Assembly (NCBI RefSeq): GCF_001592105.1
Contig: NZ_BCWE01000019.1
Span: 1 to 64,000, forward strand
DNA: 64,000 nt
DNA from: Desulfolucanica intricata
GTDB lineage: Bacteria > Bacillota > Desulfotomaculia > Desulfotomaculales > Desulfofarciminaceae
Direction of reading: 5' to 3'
Position 1 is the first letter of the stretch. Each line of letters opens with the position of its first letter. The position numbers were made by a program, and so were the translations under genes. Below are positions 54,663 to 63,459 of this stretch, piece after piece. The notes beneath the pieces were generated by a model. That model searched no databases, was not told the DNA's origin, and saw only the letters and a list, made by a program, of their open reading frames with translations.

Positions 54663-55055
54663 TTGCAGTTAGCACCGGGTGAGCGCTCTATTCTGGCCTT
54701 TTTTCCTTCAAGTACCAAAGCTGAGGCCTGTTCTAAGGCCCTTCAAGAAGCAGGGCTTAATGAAGTACGGGTTGACCGTATCTCCCGCTACGGGGTGGAA
54801 GCAGACAGTGTTTTTAATAACCCGATTGCCGGCCGGGCTAAAACAATGACCGGGTTAACCTTATTTTCAGCTGATACTTCTACTATTAATGATAGCGATT
54901 CCCGGGTTTTGATGGGAGCCGACCCTTCCGTTTACAGTATGGGAAGGGATGACGAAATGGCGGGCGGCCATGCTTTTTTGTTAACCGCAGTTACCGGTCA
55001 GGAAAAAGTTGAAGAAGCAGTAAATTTGATTAAACAGCATGGAGGAGAAGTCTAA
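54663..55055 (+). CDS. hypothetical protein, stress-protein-like
   Basis: A 130-residue protein starting at TTG behind AGGAGGTG. It has ERSILAFFPSSTKAEACSKALQEAGL near the start and a central NPIAGRAKTMTGL loop, then GHAFLLTAVTGQEKVEEAVNL. The fold resembles an alternating alpha-beta ferredoxin-like or YflT/general-stress-type domain, but I cannot confirm. It is followed after 15 bases by a 60-residue gene on the same strand. Confidence 0.6.
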   Translation: MQLAPGERSILAFFPSSTKAEACSKALQEAGLNEVRVDRISRYGVEADSVFNNPIAGRAKTMTGLTLFSADTSTINDSDSRVLMGADPSVYSMGRDDEMAGGHAFLLTAVTGQEKVEEAVNLIKQHGGEV

Positions 55056-55070
55056 ACAGAGGTGATAACA

Positions 55071-55253
55071 ATGACAGATCGTCCGGATAACTTTCGGCAG
55101 GCTTTAGACGAACCGGAGCAATGGGATGAAGCCCCGATATTATCTGAAAAACAAGCAGAGGTAATCAATTCCGACTATGTTGACAGTTATGATGAGGTTC
55201 TACAAATTTTAGAGCGCAGTAAAAGAATAAGGTCTGATTCTTTGCTCCTTTAA
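55071..55253 (+). CDS. small acidic hypothetical protein
   Basis: A 60-residue acidic protein with ATG at 55071 and GAGGTG seven bases upstream. It has no cysteine and no membrane segment; it looks helical (IINSDYVDSYDEVLQILERS-type middle and a basic C-end). Co-transcribed with the preceding gene, closed by a terminator. Family not known. Confidence 0.55.
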   Translation: MTDRPDNFRQALDEPEQWDEAPILSEKQAEVINSDYVDSYDEVLQILERSKRIRSDSLLL

Positions 55254-55256
55254 ATG

Positions 55257-55293
55257 TTAAGCCGTGTTCTTAATGAGCACGGTTTTATTTTTG
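55257..55293 (+). terminator. terminator after the small acidic gene
   Basis: AGCCGTGTTC/GAGCACGGTT pair, followed by TTATTTTTG. Confidence 0.85.
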
Positions 55294-55428
55294 TGACCGG
55301 AACATTATTCCGGGAAGCATTCTACCTTGTATTTTTAGCTGGTTTTGGTTACAATGTTAAATAATTATTAAATATTTATTAGAATTAAATAATTATAAAA
55401 GAAACCAACCTTTAAAGGAGGGTTGAGC

Positions 55429-56367
55429 TTGAAAAAAGTGGTCAGTGTCAGTTTAGGTTCATCTAAACGGGACCACTCCGTAGAGGTGGAATTATTAGGT
55501 CAACAATTCCAAATTTCCCGTATTGGTACTGACGGGGATTTTAATCGGGCCATAGAAACCTTGCGGCAGCTTGACGGCCGGGTGGATGCTATTGGCCTGG
55601 GAGGCATTGATGTTTATTTAATTATAGGTCAAAAATGTTATACCGTTCGTGATGGTTTAAAATTAATGGATGCAGTTAGAAAGTCACCTGTGGTGGACGG
55701 CAGCGGCTTAAAAAATACTTTGGAGCGGGAAGCTGTTCGAACTTTAGCTAAAAAGCACGGCTTTTTAAGACCAGGTACAAAGGTTTTAATGGTTAGTGCC
55801 CTGGATCGCTTCGGAATGGCGGAAGCTTTAGCTGAGGTAGGCTGTGCGGTTACCTTTGGAGATATGATTTTTACTGCCGGCATTCCGTATCCCGTCACAA
55901 CAATTACGGAATTAGAAGAGTTGGCCGGAAAACTCTTACCGGAACTGGTGAAGCTTCCGTTTCACATGCTGTATCCGACCGGTAAAAAGCAGGAAATCTC
56001 TGACCGGGATAAGGCCCGTAAGTTTCTTTCTTTTTATGAAGAGGCAGAGGTTATCGCCGGAGATTTTCATTTAATAAAAAGGTTTTTACCGGAAACCTTA
56101 AACGGCCAGGTGATATTAACCAATACCACAACAAAGGACGATGTGGAACATTTGGAAAAAATCGGGGCGGGCTGCTTAATAACCACCACCCCGGAACTGC
56201 AGGGAAGGTCTTTCGGGGCAAATGTCATGGAAGCCGTTTTAGTCGCCCTGTTAGAGAAGCCTACGGAGATGATTCAGGCCAGAGATTACTTGGATATTCT
56301 TAAGCAGTTGAATTTCGCACCTCGCATCAAACATTTTAATGAAGAGAAATGCTTAAAGGCCACTTAG
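55429..56367 (+). CDS. conserved protein of the family annotated as quinate 5-dehydrogenase
   Basis: A 312-residue protein found in Desulfotomaculum- and Moorella-type genomes under that name. It has an N-terminal VVSVSLGSSKRDHSVEVELLG, a central VDAIGLGGIDVYLIIGQKCY and a Rossmann-like TKVLMVSALDRFGMAEALAE. TTG at 55429 follows GGAGGG. The dehydrogenase assignment is not something I can verify; treat it as a conserved cytoplasmic protein of unknown function. It precedes the SCP2 and APC genes on the same strand. Confidence 0.7.
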   Translation: MKKVVSVSLGSSKRDHSVEVELLGQQFQISRIGTDGDFNRAIETLRQLDGRVDAIGLGGIDVYLIIGQKCYTVRDGLKLMDAVRKSPVVDGSGLKNTLEREAVRTLAKKHGFLRPGTKVLMVSALDRFGMAEALAEVGCAVTFGDMIFTAGIPYPVTTITELEELAGKLLPELVKLPFHMLYPTGKKQEISDRDKARKFLSFYEEAEVIAGDFHLIKRFLPETLNGQVILTNTTTKDDVEHLEKIGAGCLITTTPELQGRSFGANVMEAVLVALLEKPTEMIQARDYLDILKQLNFAPRIKHFNEEKCLKAT

Positions 56368-56402
56368 CCGGTTAAGGCCTTTTCGTGATTGGAGGATCAA
56401 TT

Positions 56403-56756
56403 ATGGCAACACACCAGGAGATAAGGGAAAGCCTGCAGGCTTTTTTAGATAATTATCAAAAAAATGAGCGGTTAAAGACTATGAACCGCGATTGGGACCG
56501 GATTATTCTTGTCCGGGCCACAGATGTTCAATTTGAGCATACGATAAGCTTGAAAAACGGTGAGCTTGAAATTATGGAAGGTGCTCCCGGGCAGGCTGAT
56601 TTAACGGTGGTATCGGACAGTGAAACTCTGGCAGATTTATTTTATGGGGATATCGCTCCTACGGAGCCCTATATGAACGGTACTTTAAAGATTTCGGGCT
56701 CGGAAGATGATATTTTGCGACTGGATTTTATCTCCCTAATGATTTGGGGTGAGTAG
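56403..56756 (+). CDS. SCP2 sterol-carrier-like domain protein
   Basis: A 117-residue single SCP2 domain: QFEHTISLKNGELEIMEGAP, ADLTVVSDSETLADLFYGD, then MNGTLKISGSEDDILRL. The ATG at 56403 has GGAGG eight bases upstream. SCP2 domains bind hydrophobic ligands or act as dimer modules. Its end nearly touches the APC gene (no gap after 56756), so they are co-expressed. Confidence 0.88.
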   Translation: MATHQEIRESLQAFLDNYQKNERLKTMNRDWDRIILVRATDVQFEHTISLKNGELEIMEGAPGQADLTVVSDSETLADLFYGDIAPTEPYMNGTLKISGSEDDILRLDFISLMIWGE

Positions 56757-56757
56757 T

Positions 56758-58095
56758 TTGCAGCTTAAAAAGGTATTATCCCTGCGCACTGTGGTTGCTA
56801 CCAGTGCCGGTTTAACCTTTGCCAGTGCTTCTTTTGTGGCTGCGGTGCAGGTGGCTAATTACATGGCCGGTGAAAGTGCCTGGCTGGCAATTCTTATCGG
56901 GGGCCTGCTCTGTTTAACTGCAGCCTCCTGTTTTTCTGAACTTAACGGAGCGCTTCCCTCGGCTGCTGGTATCCGGTTGTATTTTAGCCGGGCCTTTAAT
57001 GAGCGAATGTCTCTAACGATATCTATATTATATATGGTGGTAATATTAGGTGTAATTGGGGCGGAGAGCTATGTTTTAGCCAGTGTTTTTAAAGAAGCAC
57101 TTCCCGGAATTACACCTGTATTATGGATTATTTTGTTGCTGGCAGTTGTCACAGTAATGAATATCCGGGGCATTAAAATTGCGGGAGCTTTCCAGGATCT
57201 AATAACCTACGGGTTAACCCTGTCTTTGATTGTTATAGCCGGGATAGCTTTATTTAAAGTTAACTTTCAATTAGAGGCACCCTTATATCCGGGCAGTATC
57301 GTTGGTGTAGTCAATGCTGTGGCCGTGGGGGTTTTTTTATTTGTCGGGTTTGAGTGGGTTACTCCGCTGGCGGAAGAAGTTACTGACAATAAATTAATAT
57401 CAAAAGGTATGTACCTGGCCATTGGTTTATTAAGTGTTACCTATGCCCTGGTTACTGTAGCTATGACTGCGTCAGTGCCTAAAGAGTTGCTTAGTGCTTC
57501 GGCCGCACCGCATATATTATTTGCCCGGGAAATATTAGGGAATTCGGGGCTAATCGGGATGCTGTTATTAAGTCTGGCGGCCTCTGTCACTACTTTTAAT
57601 GCCGGATTAATCAGTGTGTCCCGCTTTATGTATGCCTCTGCCCGGGAGCATGTTTTACCCAAGGTATTCAGCAAGGTGAGCATACGTTATTTTACCCCGT
57701 ATATAGCCATTTGGACTTTATTTGCAATAGGTTTGGTTATTTCCGTTGTTGTCCTGCTTACCGGGAGATATATGATGCTGGTAAATATGGCTGCCGCCAT
57801 GGAATCAATTGTTTATGCATTAGCGGGACTGGCTGTTATTCGACTGCGCAAAAAGGAACCGGAGTTAGCGCGAAATTATCGTGTTAAGGGCGGTAATGTA
57901 ATTCCCTGGCTGGCTTGTATAATATTCTCTGTTTTAGTCCTGGCAGTATTAATTACCAACCCTCCGGTGTTTATTTATTTACTTTGCGGTTTTGGTATAT
58001 GTTTTTTATATGTTAATAAGGTTGTGCCCCGGCTGAAGAAGAAATATACTAAACAAAGGCGGACCCGTAAGAGAACGGCCCGCCGTGAAACTTAA
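56758..58095 (+). CDS. APC-family amino acid permease
   Basis: A 445-residue twelve-helix transporter of the APC superfamily: LRTVVATSAGLTFASASFV with AGxxxG-type helix 1, FVGFEWVTPLAEEV in helix 6, and a basic C-terminal tail KKKYTKQRRTRKRTARRET. TTG at 56758 follows GGGGTGAG; the frame also opens at GTG 56749. Substrate unknown; it is coupled with the SCP2 gene. Confidence 0.88.
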   Translation: MQLKKVLSLRTVVATSAGLTFASASFVAAVQVANYMAGESAWLAILIGGLLCLTAASCFSELNGALPSAAGIRLYFSRAFNERMSLTISILYMVVILGVIGAESYVLASVFKEALPGITPVLWIILLLAVVTVMNIRGIKIAGAFQDLITYGLTLSLIVIAGIALFKVNFQLEAPLYPGSIVGVVNAVAVGVFLFVGFEWVTPLAEEVTDNKLISKGMYLAIGLLSVTYALVTVAMTASVPKELLSASAAPHILFAREILGNSGLIGMLLLSLAASVTTFNAGLISVSRFMYASAREHVLPKVFSKVSIRYFTPYIAIWTLFAIGLVISVVVLLTGRYMMLVNMAAAMESIVYALAGLAVIRLRKKEPELARNYRVKGGNVIPWLACIIFSVLVLAVLITNPPVFIYLLCGFGICFLYVNKVVPRLKKKYTKQRRTRKRTARRET

Positions 58096-58101
58096 AAAGG
58101 G

Positions 58102-59040
58102 TTATAGTCCTAAAGCTTTGTAAGTATCTAAATCTACGCAGTCATCGGGAGAAAGCCCGTGATCCAGGCGTAGTTTTTTTACTCCCTCTGTCATACCCCA
58201 CCCGAAAATACCGTCAATGTTTCCGGTATAATACCCGCGCTTCTTTAAGATTCTTTGTACCTCAGCAACATCGGAGCCCCTTTCACCACGTCTCAGGAGG
58301 CGGTGGGTATGACCCGGAACACCAAGAGGATTACCGATAATGTATACAGGAGTACCTACAGGTATAATTGGATAAATTAGTTCCACATTGCTATTATGCA
58401 TGCGTATACAGCCATGGCTTTCGTAACCCCCGATGGAATATGGTTTGTTGGTGCCATGAATTCCATAGATGCCCCAGGGTACATTTAAACCGTGCCACCT
58501 GGTTCCAAACCCTGTGCCCCAATTCATAGCCTTACGCAAAACCACCCAGTTTCCTATAGGCGAAGGGGTTTCAGGTTTTCCGACTGCTACATGGAACTGA
58601 CGGTAGGGTTCATTGTCCGAAAAAATTGTTAGGGTGCGATTAACGGTATCAATCACAATACTGACTTTACCGGGTGGCGGAGGAATTTTTTCTTGAGATA
58701 CCGGCTGTCCCCGGTTAGCGTTCAATAGGCTCCAGGTTGTAACATTAACAATCCCGTCGGGCTTAACCCCGTGGGCTACTTGGACCTTTTTGACTGCTTC
58801 CATTGTTATCGTATCGTATATACCATTAATTTTACCCTGGTAGTAACCCAGATGTTTAAGCTGCACCTGTAATTCCTGAACATCGTCACCCGTCATATTG
58901 GGTGTTGTGTAATAAAGGTTGCGCTCCTGCTCACAATTAATGGGGCAGACAATGTAATTTGCCTCGGCTTTTTGGGTGTACATACAAATCATAAATAAAA
59001 AAATGATTATACTAATTTTTTTGCAGGTTAGCACAAACAT
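58102..59040 (-). CDS. L,D-transpeptidase with two peptidoglycan-binding domains
   Basis: A 312-residue exported protein: signal/anchor helix at residues 8-25, PG_binding_1 (~45-110, DDVQELQVQLKHLGYYQGKI), a YkuD catalytic domain (~125-240) with HGTNKPYSIGGYESHGCIRM, where His and Cys are active, and a second PG_binding_1 (~252-310, GSDVAEVQRILKKRGYYTG). It crosslinks 3-3 peptides or anchors proteins in the wall or spore cortex. ATG follows GGAGGGAT. Confidence 0.93.
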   Translation of the reverse strand: MFVLTCKKISIIIFLFMICMYTQKAEANYIVCPINCEQERNLYYTTPNMTGDDVQELQVQLKHLGYYQGKINGIYDTITMEAVKKVQVAHGVKPDGIVNVTTWSLLNANRGQPVSQEKIPPPPGKVSIVIDTVNRTLTIFSDNEPYRQFHVAVGKPETPSPIGNWVVLRKAMNWGTGFGTRWHGLNVPWGIYGIHGTNKPYSIGGYESHGCIRMHNSNVELIYPIIPVGTPVYIIGNPLGVPGHTHRLLRRGERGSDVAEVQRILKKRGYYTGNIDGIFGWGMTEGVKKLRLDHGLSPDDCVDLDTYKALGL

Positions 59041-59172
59041 CCCTCCTAATAATAAACATTTTAGTTATCTACAATTTCCTGAAAAATATGTATATGAATT
59101 TATGTTAAATCATGCATATTTGGTATAAAATTCCATATAATAGTAATAGTAATTTTTTAAGGGGGGATGGGC

Positions 59173-59802
59173 TTGTCCTTAAAAAGATTAGCGCTATTGC
59201 TGGGAATAATGTTAATTCTGGGAATTCTTGTGGGCTGTGTGGGAAAAGAGGGAGACAGCAGTCAGCAGCCGCCCGGCAGTGAGCAGGTAAGGGTTGATAC
59301 TCCCGGGGTTGTAGAAGATGAGCAGGCAAAAGTTGAGCAGGAACAAGAGGCAGCTGCACCGGTACCGTCAACAAATGAAAAAATTGAGGTGGTACTGTAT
59401 TTTGGTAATAAAGAGGGTTATTTAGAACCGGTAAAACGAGAGATTCCAAAAGTACAGGGTATTGCAAAGGCAGCTATGTTGGAGTTAATCAAAGGTCCCG
59501 GGGCTAGCAGCGGTTTGCAGCCTACTATTCCACAGGGTACTGCACTAAGGTCTGTTAGTATTAAAGAAAACGGGCTGGCTGTAGTAGATTTTAGTTCGCA
59601 ATTAAAGTCACGGCACTGGGGCGGATCAACGGGGGAAAGTCTAACCGTTTACTCGATTGTTAATACTCTGACTCAGTTCCCAAGTATTAAAGAAGTACAA
59701 ATACTGGTGGAAGGACAAAAGCCGGAAACCCTGTCCGGTCATATTGCGCTTGACCGGCCTTTAACGCGCAACAGCAGCATAATTCAAGTTTCTGGTAACT
59801 AA
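59173..59802 (+). CDS. GerMN-domain lipoprotein
   Basis: A protein of 209 residues with a lipobox LGILVGC near residue 21 and a disordered Glu/Gln-rich linker (30-70). Its GerMN domain reads VVLYFGNKEGYLEPVKREIP, then GTALRSVSIKENGLAVVDFS and ESLTVYSIVNTLTQF. GerMN domains occur in spore germination GerM and cell-wall proteins. TTG at 59173 lies six bases behind GGGGGG. It precedes the amidase gene on the same strand. Confidence 0.9.
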   Translation: MSLKRLALLLGIMLILGILVGCVGKEGDSSQQPPGSEQVRVDTPGVVEDEQAKVEQEQEAAAPVPSTNEKIEVVLYFGNKEGYLEPVKREIPKVQGIAKAAMLELIKGPGASSGLQPTIPQGTALRSVSIKENGLAVVDFSSQLKSRHWGGSTGESLTVYSIVNTLTQFPSIKEVQILVEGQKPETLSGHIALDRPLTRNSSIIQVSGN

Positions 59803-59805
59803 TAT

Positions 59806-59831
59806 AGACCCGGAAAATCCGGGTTTTTTTG
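59806..59831 (+). terminator. terminator after the GerMN gene
   Basis: ACCCGGA pairs with TCCGGGT around AAA, followed by six T residues. Confidence 0.85.
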
Positions 59832-59938
59832 TGTTGTGATTGGAAAAAGGGGAAGGAATTACTAGAAGTATGTAGAATAGTCATTTAGAATAGCTTTATA
59901 TGAAAAAAGAATTTGTAAAGGGGGCAGTGTGATAGGTA

Positions 59939-61543
59939 TTGTTTAAAAAGTATATCAACAAGTATTTGGGTTTATTTTTTTTGGTTTTAACGTATGTGCT
60001 ATTTTTTACCACACCGCCTGGTGTATATGCTGCTGCCTTAGGAATAGTACAAGGTGATTATGTCAATATACGAGGCGGGCCCGGTACTAACTACGCCGTA
60101 GTAGGAGCGGTAAGTGAAGGGGACAGTTTGACAGTTCTTGAGGAATCGAATAATTGGTATAAGGTTAGCTACGCCGGCGGTTTAGGTTGGATTTCCGGCC
60201 AGTTTGTTTTGGTAGCGGGTGAAACAGACCGGAATGAAGATACAGTGTCTCAACCTACACAGACGGGGATAATTAAGTCCGGGCCTGTTAATGTCCGAAG
60301 CGGCCCGGGTACAGAACACAATATTATCGGGCAGGCCAATACCGGAGAACGTTTGCCAATCCTGGAGAAATCCGGTGATTGGTATAAGGTAAAGCTTTCC
60401 GGCGGTGAAGGTTGGGTTGCCGGTTGGTTAGTGCAGCTAGAGCAGGGGCATCAAACATCACAAAATCCGTTCTTACCGCAAAATCTCGGACAGCCGGAAT
60501 CTAATAACAACGGTACCGGCAGTAACGCTGATCAGGTAAAGACCGGTTCATCGACACCGCAAAAAAGCGTACCAACTATGCCGGAATGGCTCAGGCCCCG
60601 GGAAGATACCAATCCTCCACAGCCTGATCCGAAACCGGAGGATCCGGAAGAGCCTGAAGATTGGAACGGTCCTACTTTAAGCGAGCTGGATGTAAAGGAA
60701 AAAAATGATGAAGTAACTATTACCATAAAAGCAACAGGAAAATTTGAAGTGAATACCTTTACCCTGGATAACCCGGAGCGGCTGGTGCTGGATTTGAACG
60801 GGATTGCCCCGGGGGATGTTCCTGAGGCCGTAAAGGTAAGTTCGGATATAGTTAAGCAGGTGCGTACGGGCTGGTTCAGTAATGACCCGGTTACGTCCAG
60901 AATAGTGGTTGACTTAAAGAAACGATTACGTTATACAACTTCTTTATCAAGGGATAAAAGAACCCTAACGGTGAAATTGTTTGTACCCAAACCGGGTGAA
61001 GAATTAGTTAACAGGTTGATTGTAGTTGACGCCGGGCACGGCGGCAGCGATCCCGGTGCCATCGGACCCAGCGGCATTTATGAGAAGGTACTTACATTGG
61101 ATATTGCCAAGAAGCTTGCTGACTTACTTGAAGAACAAGGAGCCAGGGTTGTACTGGCCAGGTCCGATGATAGTTATGTAGGACTTTATGAAAGAACTGA
61201 CCTGGCTAACGAGCTGCGGGCTGATTTATTTGTCAGTGTGCATATAAATGCCAGTACCAGTAGTAGTTTATCCGGTACAACCACCTATTACTATGGTGAA
61301 CAGGGAAAAGAGTTATGTGAATTTATTCAACCGGAACTTGTCTCTGCTTTGGGACGAAATAATCTGGGAGTAAGGTATGCAAATTTTGCTGTTTTAAGGA
61401 CTTCGGAGATGCCTGCCGCCCTGGTAGAGGTAGCTTTTATTTCTAACCCGGAGGAAGAGCGATTACTTAAAACCGAAGAATTTCGCAGAAAAGCAGCAGA
61501 GGCCATTGCCCGGGGAATAAGTAATTATTATCTCTATAAATAA
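59939..61543 (+). CDS. N-acetylmuramoyl-L-alanine amidase (SH3b x2 - AMIN - Amidase_3)
   Basis: A 534-residue exported enzyme. After a signal peptide (~1-31) come two bacterial SH3 domains (~35-92 with VNIRGGPGTNYAVVGAV and ~105-165 with VNVRSGPGTEHNIIGQA), a Pro-rich linker, an AMIN domain (~245-345) and Amidase_3 (~360-533) with VDAGHGGSDPGAIGP and HINASTSSSLSGTTTYYY. It cleaves the peptide from muramic acid in cell-wall remodelling or sporulation. TTG start behind AAGGGGGCAGTG. Confidence 0.94.
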   Translation: MFKKYINKYLGLFFLVLTYVLFFTTPPGVYAAALGIVQGDYVNIRGGPGTNYAVVGAVSEGDSLTVLEESNNWYKVSYAGGLGWISGQFVLVAGETDRNEDTVSQPTQTGIIKSGPVNVRSGPGTEHNIIGQANTGERLPILEKSGDWYKVKLSGGEGWVAGWLVQLEQGHQTSQNPFLPQNLGQPESNNNGTGSNADQVKTGSSTPQKSVPTMPEWLRPREDTNPPQPDPKPEDPEEPEDWNGPTLSELDVKEKNDEVTITIKATGKFEVNTFTLDNPERLVLDLNGIAPGDVPEAVKVSSDIVKQVRTGWFSNDPVTSRIVVDLKKRLRYTTSLSRDKRTLTVKLFVPKPGEELVNRLIVVDAGHGGSDPGAIGPSGIYEKVLTLDIAKKLADLLEEQGARVVLARSDDSYVGLYERTDLANELRADLFVSVHINASTSSSLSGTTTYYYGEQGKELCEFIQPELVSALGRNNLGVRYANFAVLRTSEMPAALVEVAFISNPEEERLLKTEEFRRKAAEAIARGISNYYLYK

Positions 61544-61559
61544 AAATAAATTGTTATTA

Positions 61560-61592
61560 ATAGGTCTTTCTGTAGAGGACCTATTTTTTTTG
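61560..61592 (+). terminator. terminator after the amidase gene
   Basis: AATAGGTC and GACCTATT pair around TTTCTGTAGAG, followed by eight T residues. Confidence 0.85.
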
Positions 61593-61687
61593 TTTTAGGG
61601 AAGGCTTTTTTTAAGGGCTAGACGTGATTTATTAAGTGTTGTAAAATTATATGGGCCTAAATACCATTACCTAAGGGGGAGTGTTGC

Positions 61688-62665
61688 TTGCCAAAAGTAG
61701 GAATTACCACCACCATACCTGTAGAGATAGTTTATGCGGCAGGCTGGGTGCCGGTAGATTTAAACAATATTTTTATAACTGATGAGAACCCCCAGGCTTT
61801 GGTGGAAGAGGCTGAAATTGCAGGCTACCCCAGAAACCTTTGTGCCTGGATAAAAGGACTGTACAGTACGGTACGCAGGGATGAAAATATAAGAACCTTG
61901 ATTGCGGTAACCCAGGGAGACTGCAGTAATACTCATGCGTTGATGGAAACCCTGGAGTTAGCAGGCGTTAAAATAATTCCCTTTGCTTTTCCCTTCGATC
62001 GTGATTACGATTTATTAAAACTGCAAATAGAAAAACTTATGGATGCTTTCGGGGTAGATTGGCAGCAGGTAAATGAGGCCAAAGCCCGTTTGGATTTAAT
62101 TCGTAGAAAAGTATGGGAGCTGGACCGGCTGACCTGGGAGGAAAACCTGGTAAATGGCTGGGATAATCACCTCTATCAGATTTGCTGCAGTGATTTTGAC
62201 AGTGATCCAAAAGCTTTTGCCAAAAAGGTAGATGCTGCTTTAAAAAAAGCAAAATCCGGCTCTCCCGGAAAAGAAGAACTTCGCTTGGGGTATATCGGTG
62301 TCCCGCCAATCATAGATGATCTGTATGATTATCTCGAGGAGCGGGGTGCCCGGGTGGTTTATAACGAAACCCAGCGGCAGTTTACGATGCCTTTTAATAC
62401 GGGTGATTTGGTGGAGCAGTACCGAAGGTATACCTACCCCTATGGTATTTTCTTTCGCCTGAAGGATATTGAGCAGGAAATCGAAAAGCGAAATATTGAC
62501 GGGGTAATTCATTATGCTCAGAGCTTTTGCTATCGCCAGATTGAGGATTTGATAATTCGGGAAAGATTAAAATTACCGATTTTAACCCTGGAAGGAGATA
62601 AGCCAAACCGCCTGGATGCCCGGACACGAATGCGTTTAGATGCTTTTTTGGAAATGTTGAGGTGA
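61688..62665 (+). CDS. 2-hydroxyacyl-CoA dehydratase family subunit
   Basis: A 325-residue protein of the HgdB/FldC type. Three conserved cysteines are visible in YPRNLCAWIKGLYS, AVTQGDCSNTHALM and HYAQSFCYRQIED, the [4Fe-4S] ligands. Related proteins split water from 2-hydroxyacyl-CoA or reduce aromatics. TTG at 61688 follows GGGGGAGTG. Only one such subunit is present beside the activase, where classical enzymes have two; the second partner may be elsewhere or this may be an atypical member (for example a reductase of the FldI/BcrC type). Confidence 0.88.
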   Translation: MPKVGITTTIPVEIVYAAGWVPVDLNNIFITDENPQALVEEAEIAGYPRNLCAWIKGLYSTVRRDENIRTLIAVTQGDCSNTHALMETLELAGVKIIPFAFPFDRDYDLLKLQIEKLMDAFGVDWQQVNEAKARLDLIRRKVWELDRLTWEENLVNGWDNHLYQICCSDFDSDPKAFAKKVDAALKKAKSGSPGKEELRLGYIGVPPIIDDLYDYLEERGARVVYNETQRQFTMPFNTGDLVEQYRRYTYPYGIFFRLKDIEQEIEKRNIDGVIHYAQSFCYRQIEDLIIRERLKLPILTLEGDKPNRLDARTRMRLDAFLEMLR

Positions 62666-62674
62666 CTTTAAATC

Positions 62675-63439
62675 TTGCTTTGTGGAATTGACTTGGGCAG
62701 CCGCAGCGTTAAGGTTGCCCTAATGGACGAAAATAAAAATTTTAAGTTTTATAAGTTTAATACGATCCGGTTTTACCGTGAGCATGGCAGAACGGAAGAC
62801 GGCCAGCTGGTGGTAGATTTAAACGGCCTGGGTTTAGATTTAAGCAGTTCCCCGGTGACCCTGGTAACTACCGGCTACGGACGGCAAACAGTAAATCTTA
62901 AGGGAGCAAAAAATATCCCGGAAATTAAGGCCCATGTTTTAGGAGCGTCTTTTCAAACCGGGCTAAAGGATTTTACTCTACTGGATTTAGGCGGTCAGGA
63001 CAGTAAAGTTGCCCTGGTTAAGGGAGGCCGGCTGGTAGACTTTCAGACAAATGACAAGTGCGCTGCAAGTACCGGTCGCTACCTGGAGAATATGGCAGGC
63101 GTGCTTGCTATTGATTTGGAAGAGCTTGGCCGTCATTATCAAAATCCCGTTGATTTGACGTCTACTTGTGCAATTTTCGGAGAAACGGAGTTAATCGGTA
63201 AAGTGGTGGAAGGACACCCTACAGCCCATCTGGCGGCCGGGGTGAATTATACTATCTTTAAACGTATCAAACCAATGCTTGTAAGGCTTTTAAGTGATCA
63301 TTTGGTGTTTACCGGTGGAGTTGCTTATAACCATGCTATAAGGGAAATACTGAAACAAGAACTTAAAGTGCCTGTGGTCGTACCGGAGCACCCGCAATTT
63401 ATGGGTGCCGTAGGTTGTTGTGTGTCAGAGTTGAAATAA
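62675..63439 (+). CDS. acyl-CoA dehydratase activase (HgdC/BcrA-type ATPase)
   Basis: A 254-residue ASKHA ATPase with CGIDLGSRSVKVALMDEN, the [4Fe-4S] cysteine region NDKCAASTGRYLENMAG and TSTCAIFGETELIGKVVEG, and the phosphate loop LDLGGQDSKVALVKGG and FTGGVAYN. It uses ATP to fire an electron into the partner dehydratase. It begins 9 bases after that gene. The homodimer cluster cysteines are both present. Confidence 0.92.
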   Translation: MLCGIDLGSRSVKVALMDENKNFKFYKFNTIRFYREHGRTEDGQLVVDLNGLGLDLSSSPVTLVTTGYGRQTVNLKGAKNIPEIKAHVLGASFQTGLKDFTLLDLGGQDSKVALVKGGRLVDFQTNDKCAASTGRYLENMAGVLAIDLEELGRHYQNPVDLTSTCAIFGETELIGKVVEGHPTAHLAAGVNYTIFKRIKPMLVRLLSDHLVFTGGVAYNHAIREILKQELKVPVVVPEHPQFMGAVGCCVSELK

Positions 63440-63459
63440 CATGCAAAGGGAGGGATAAT

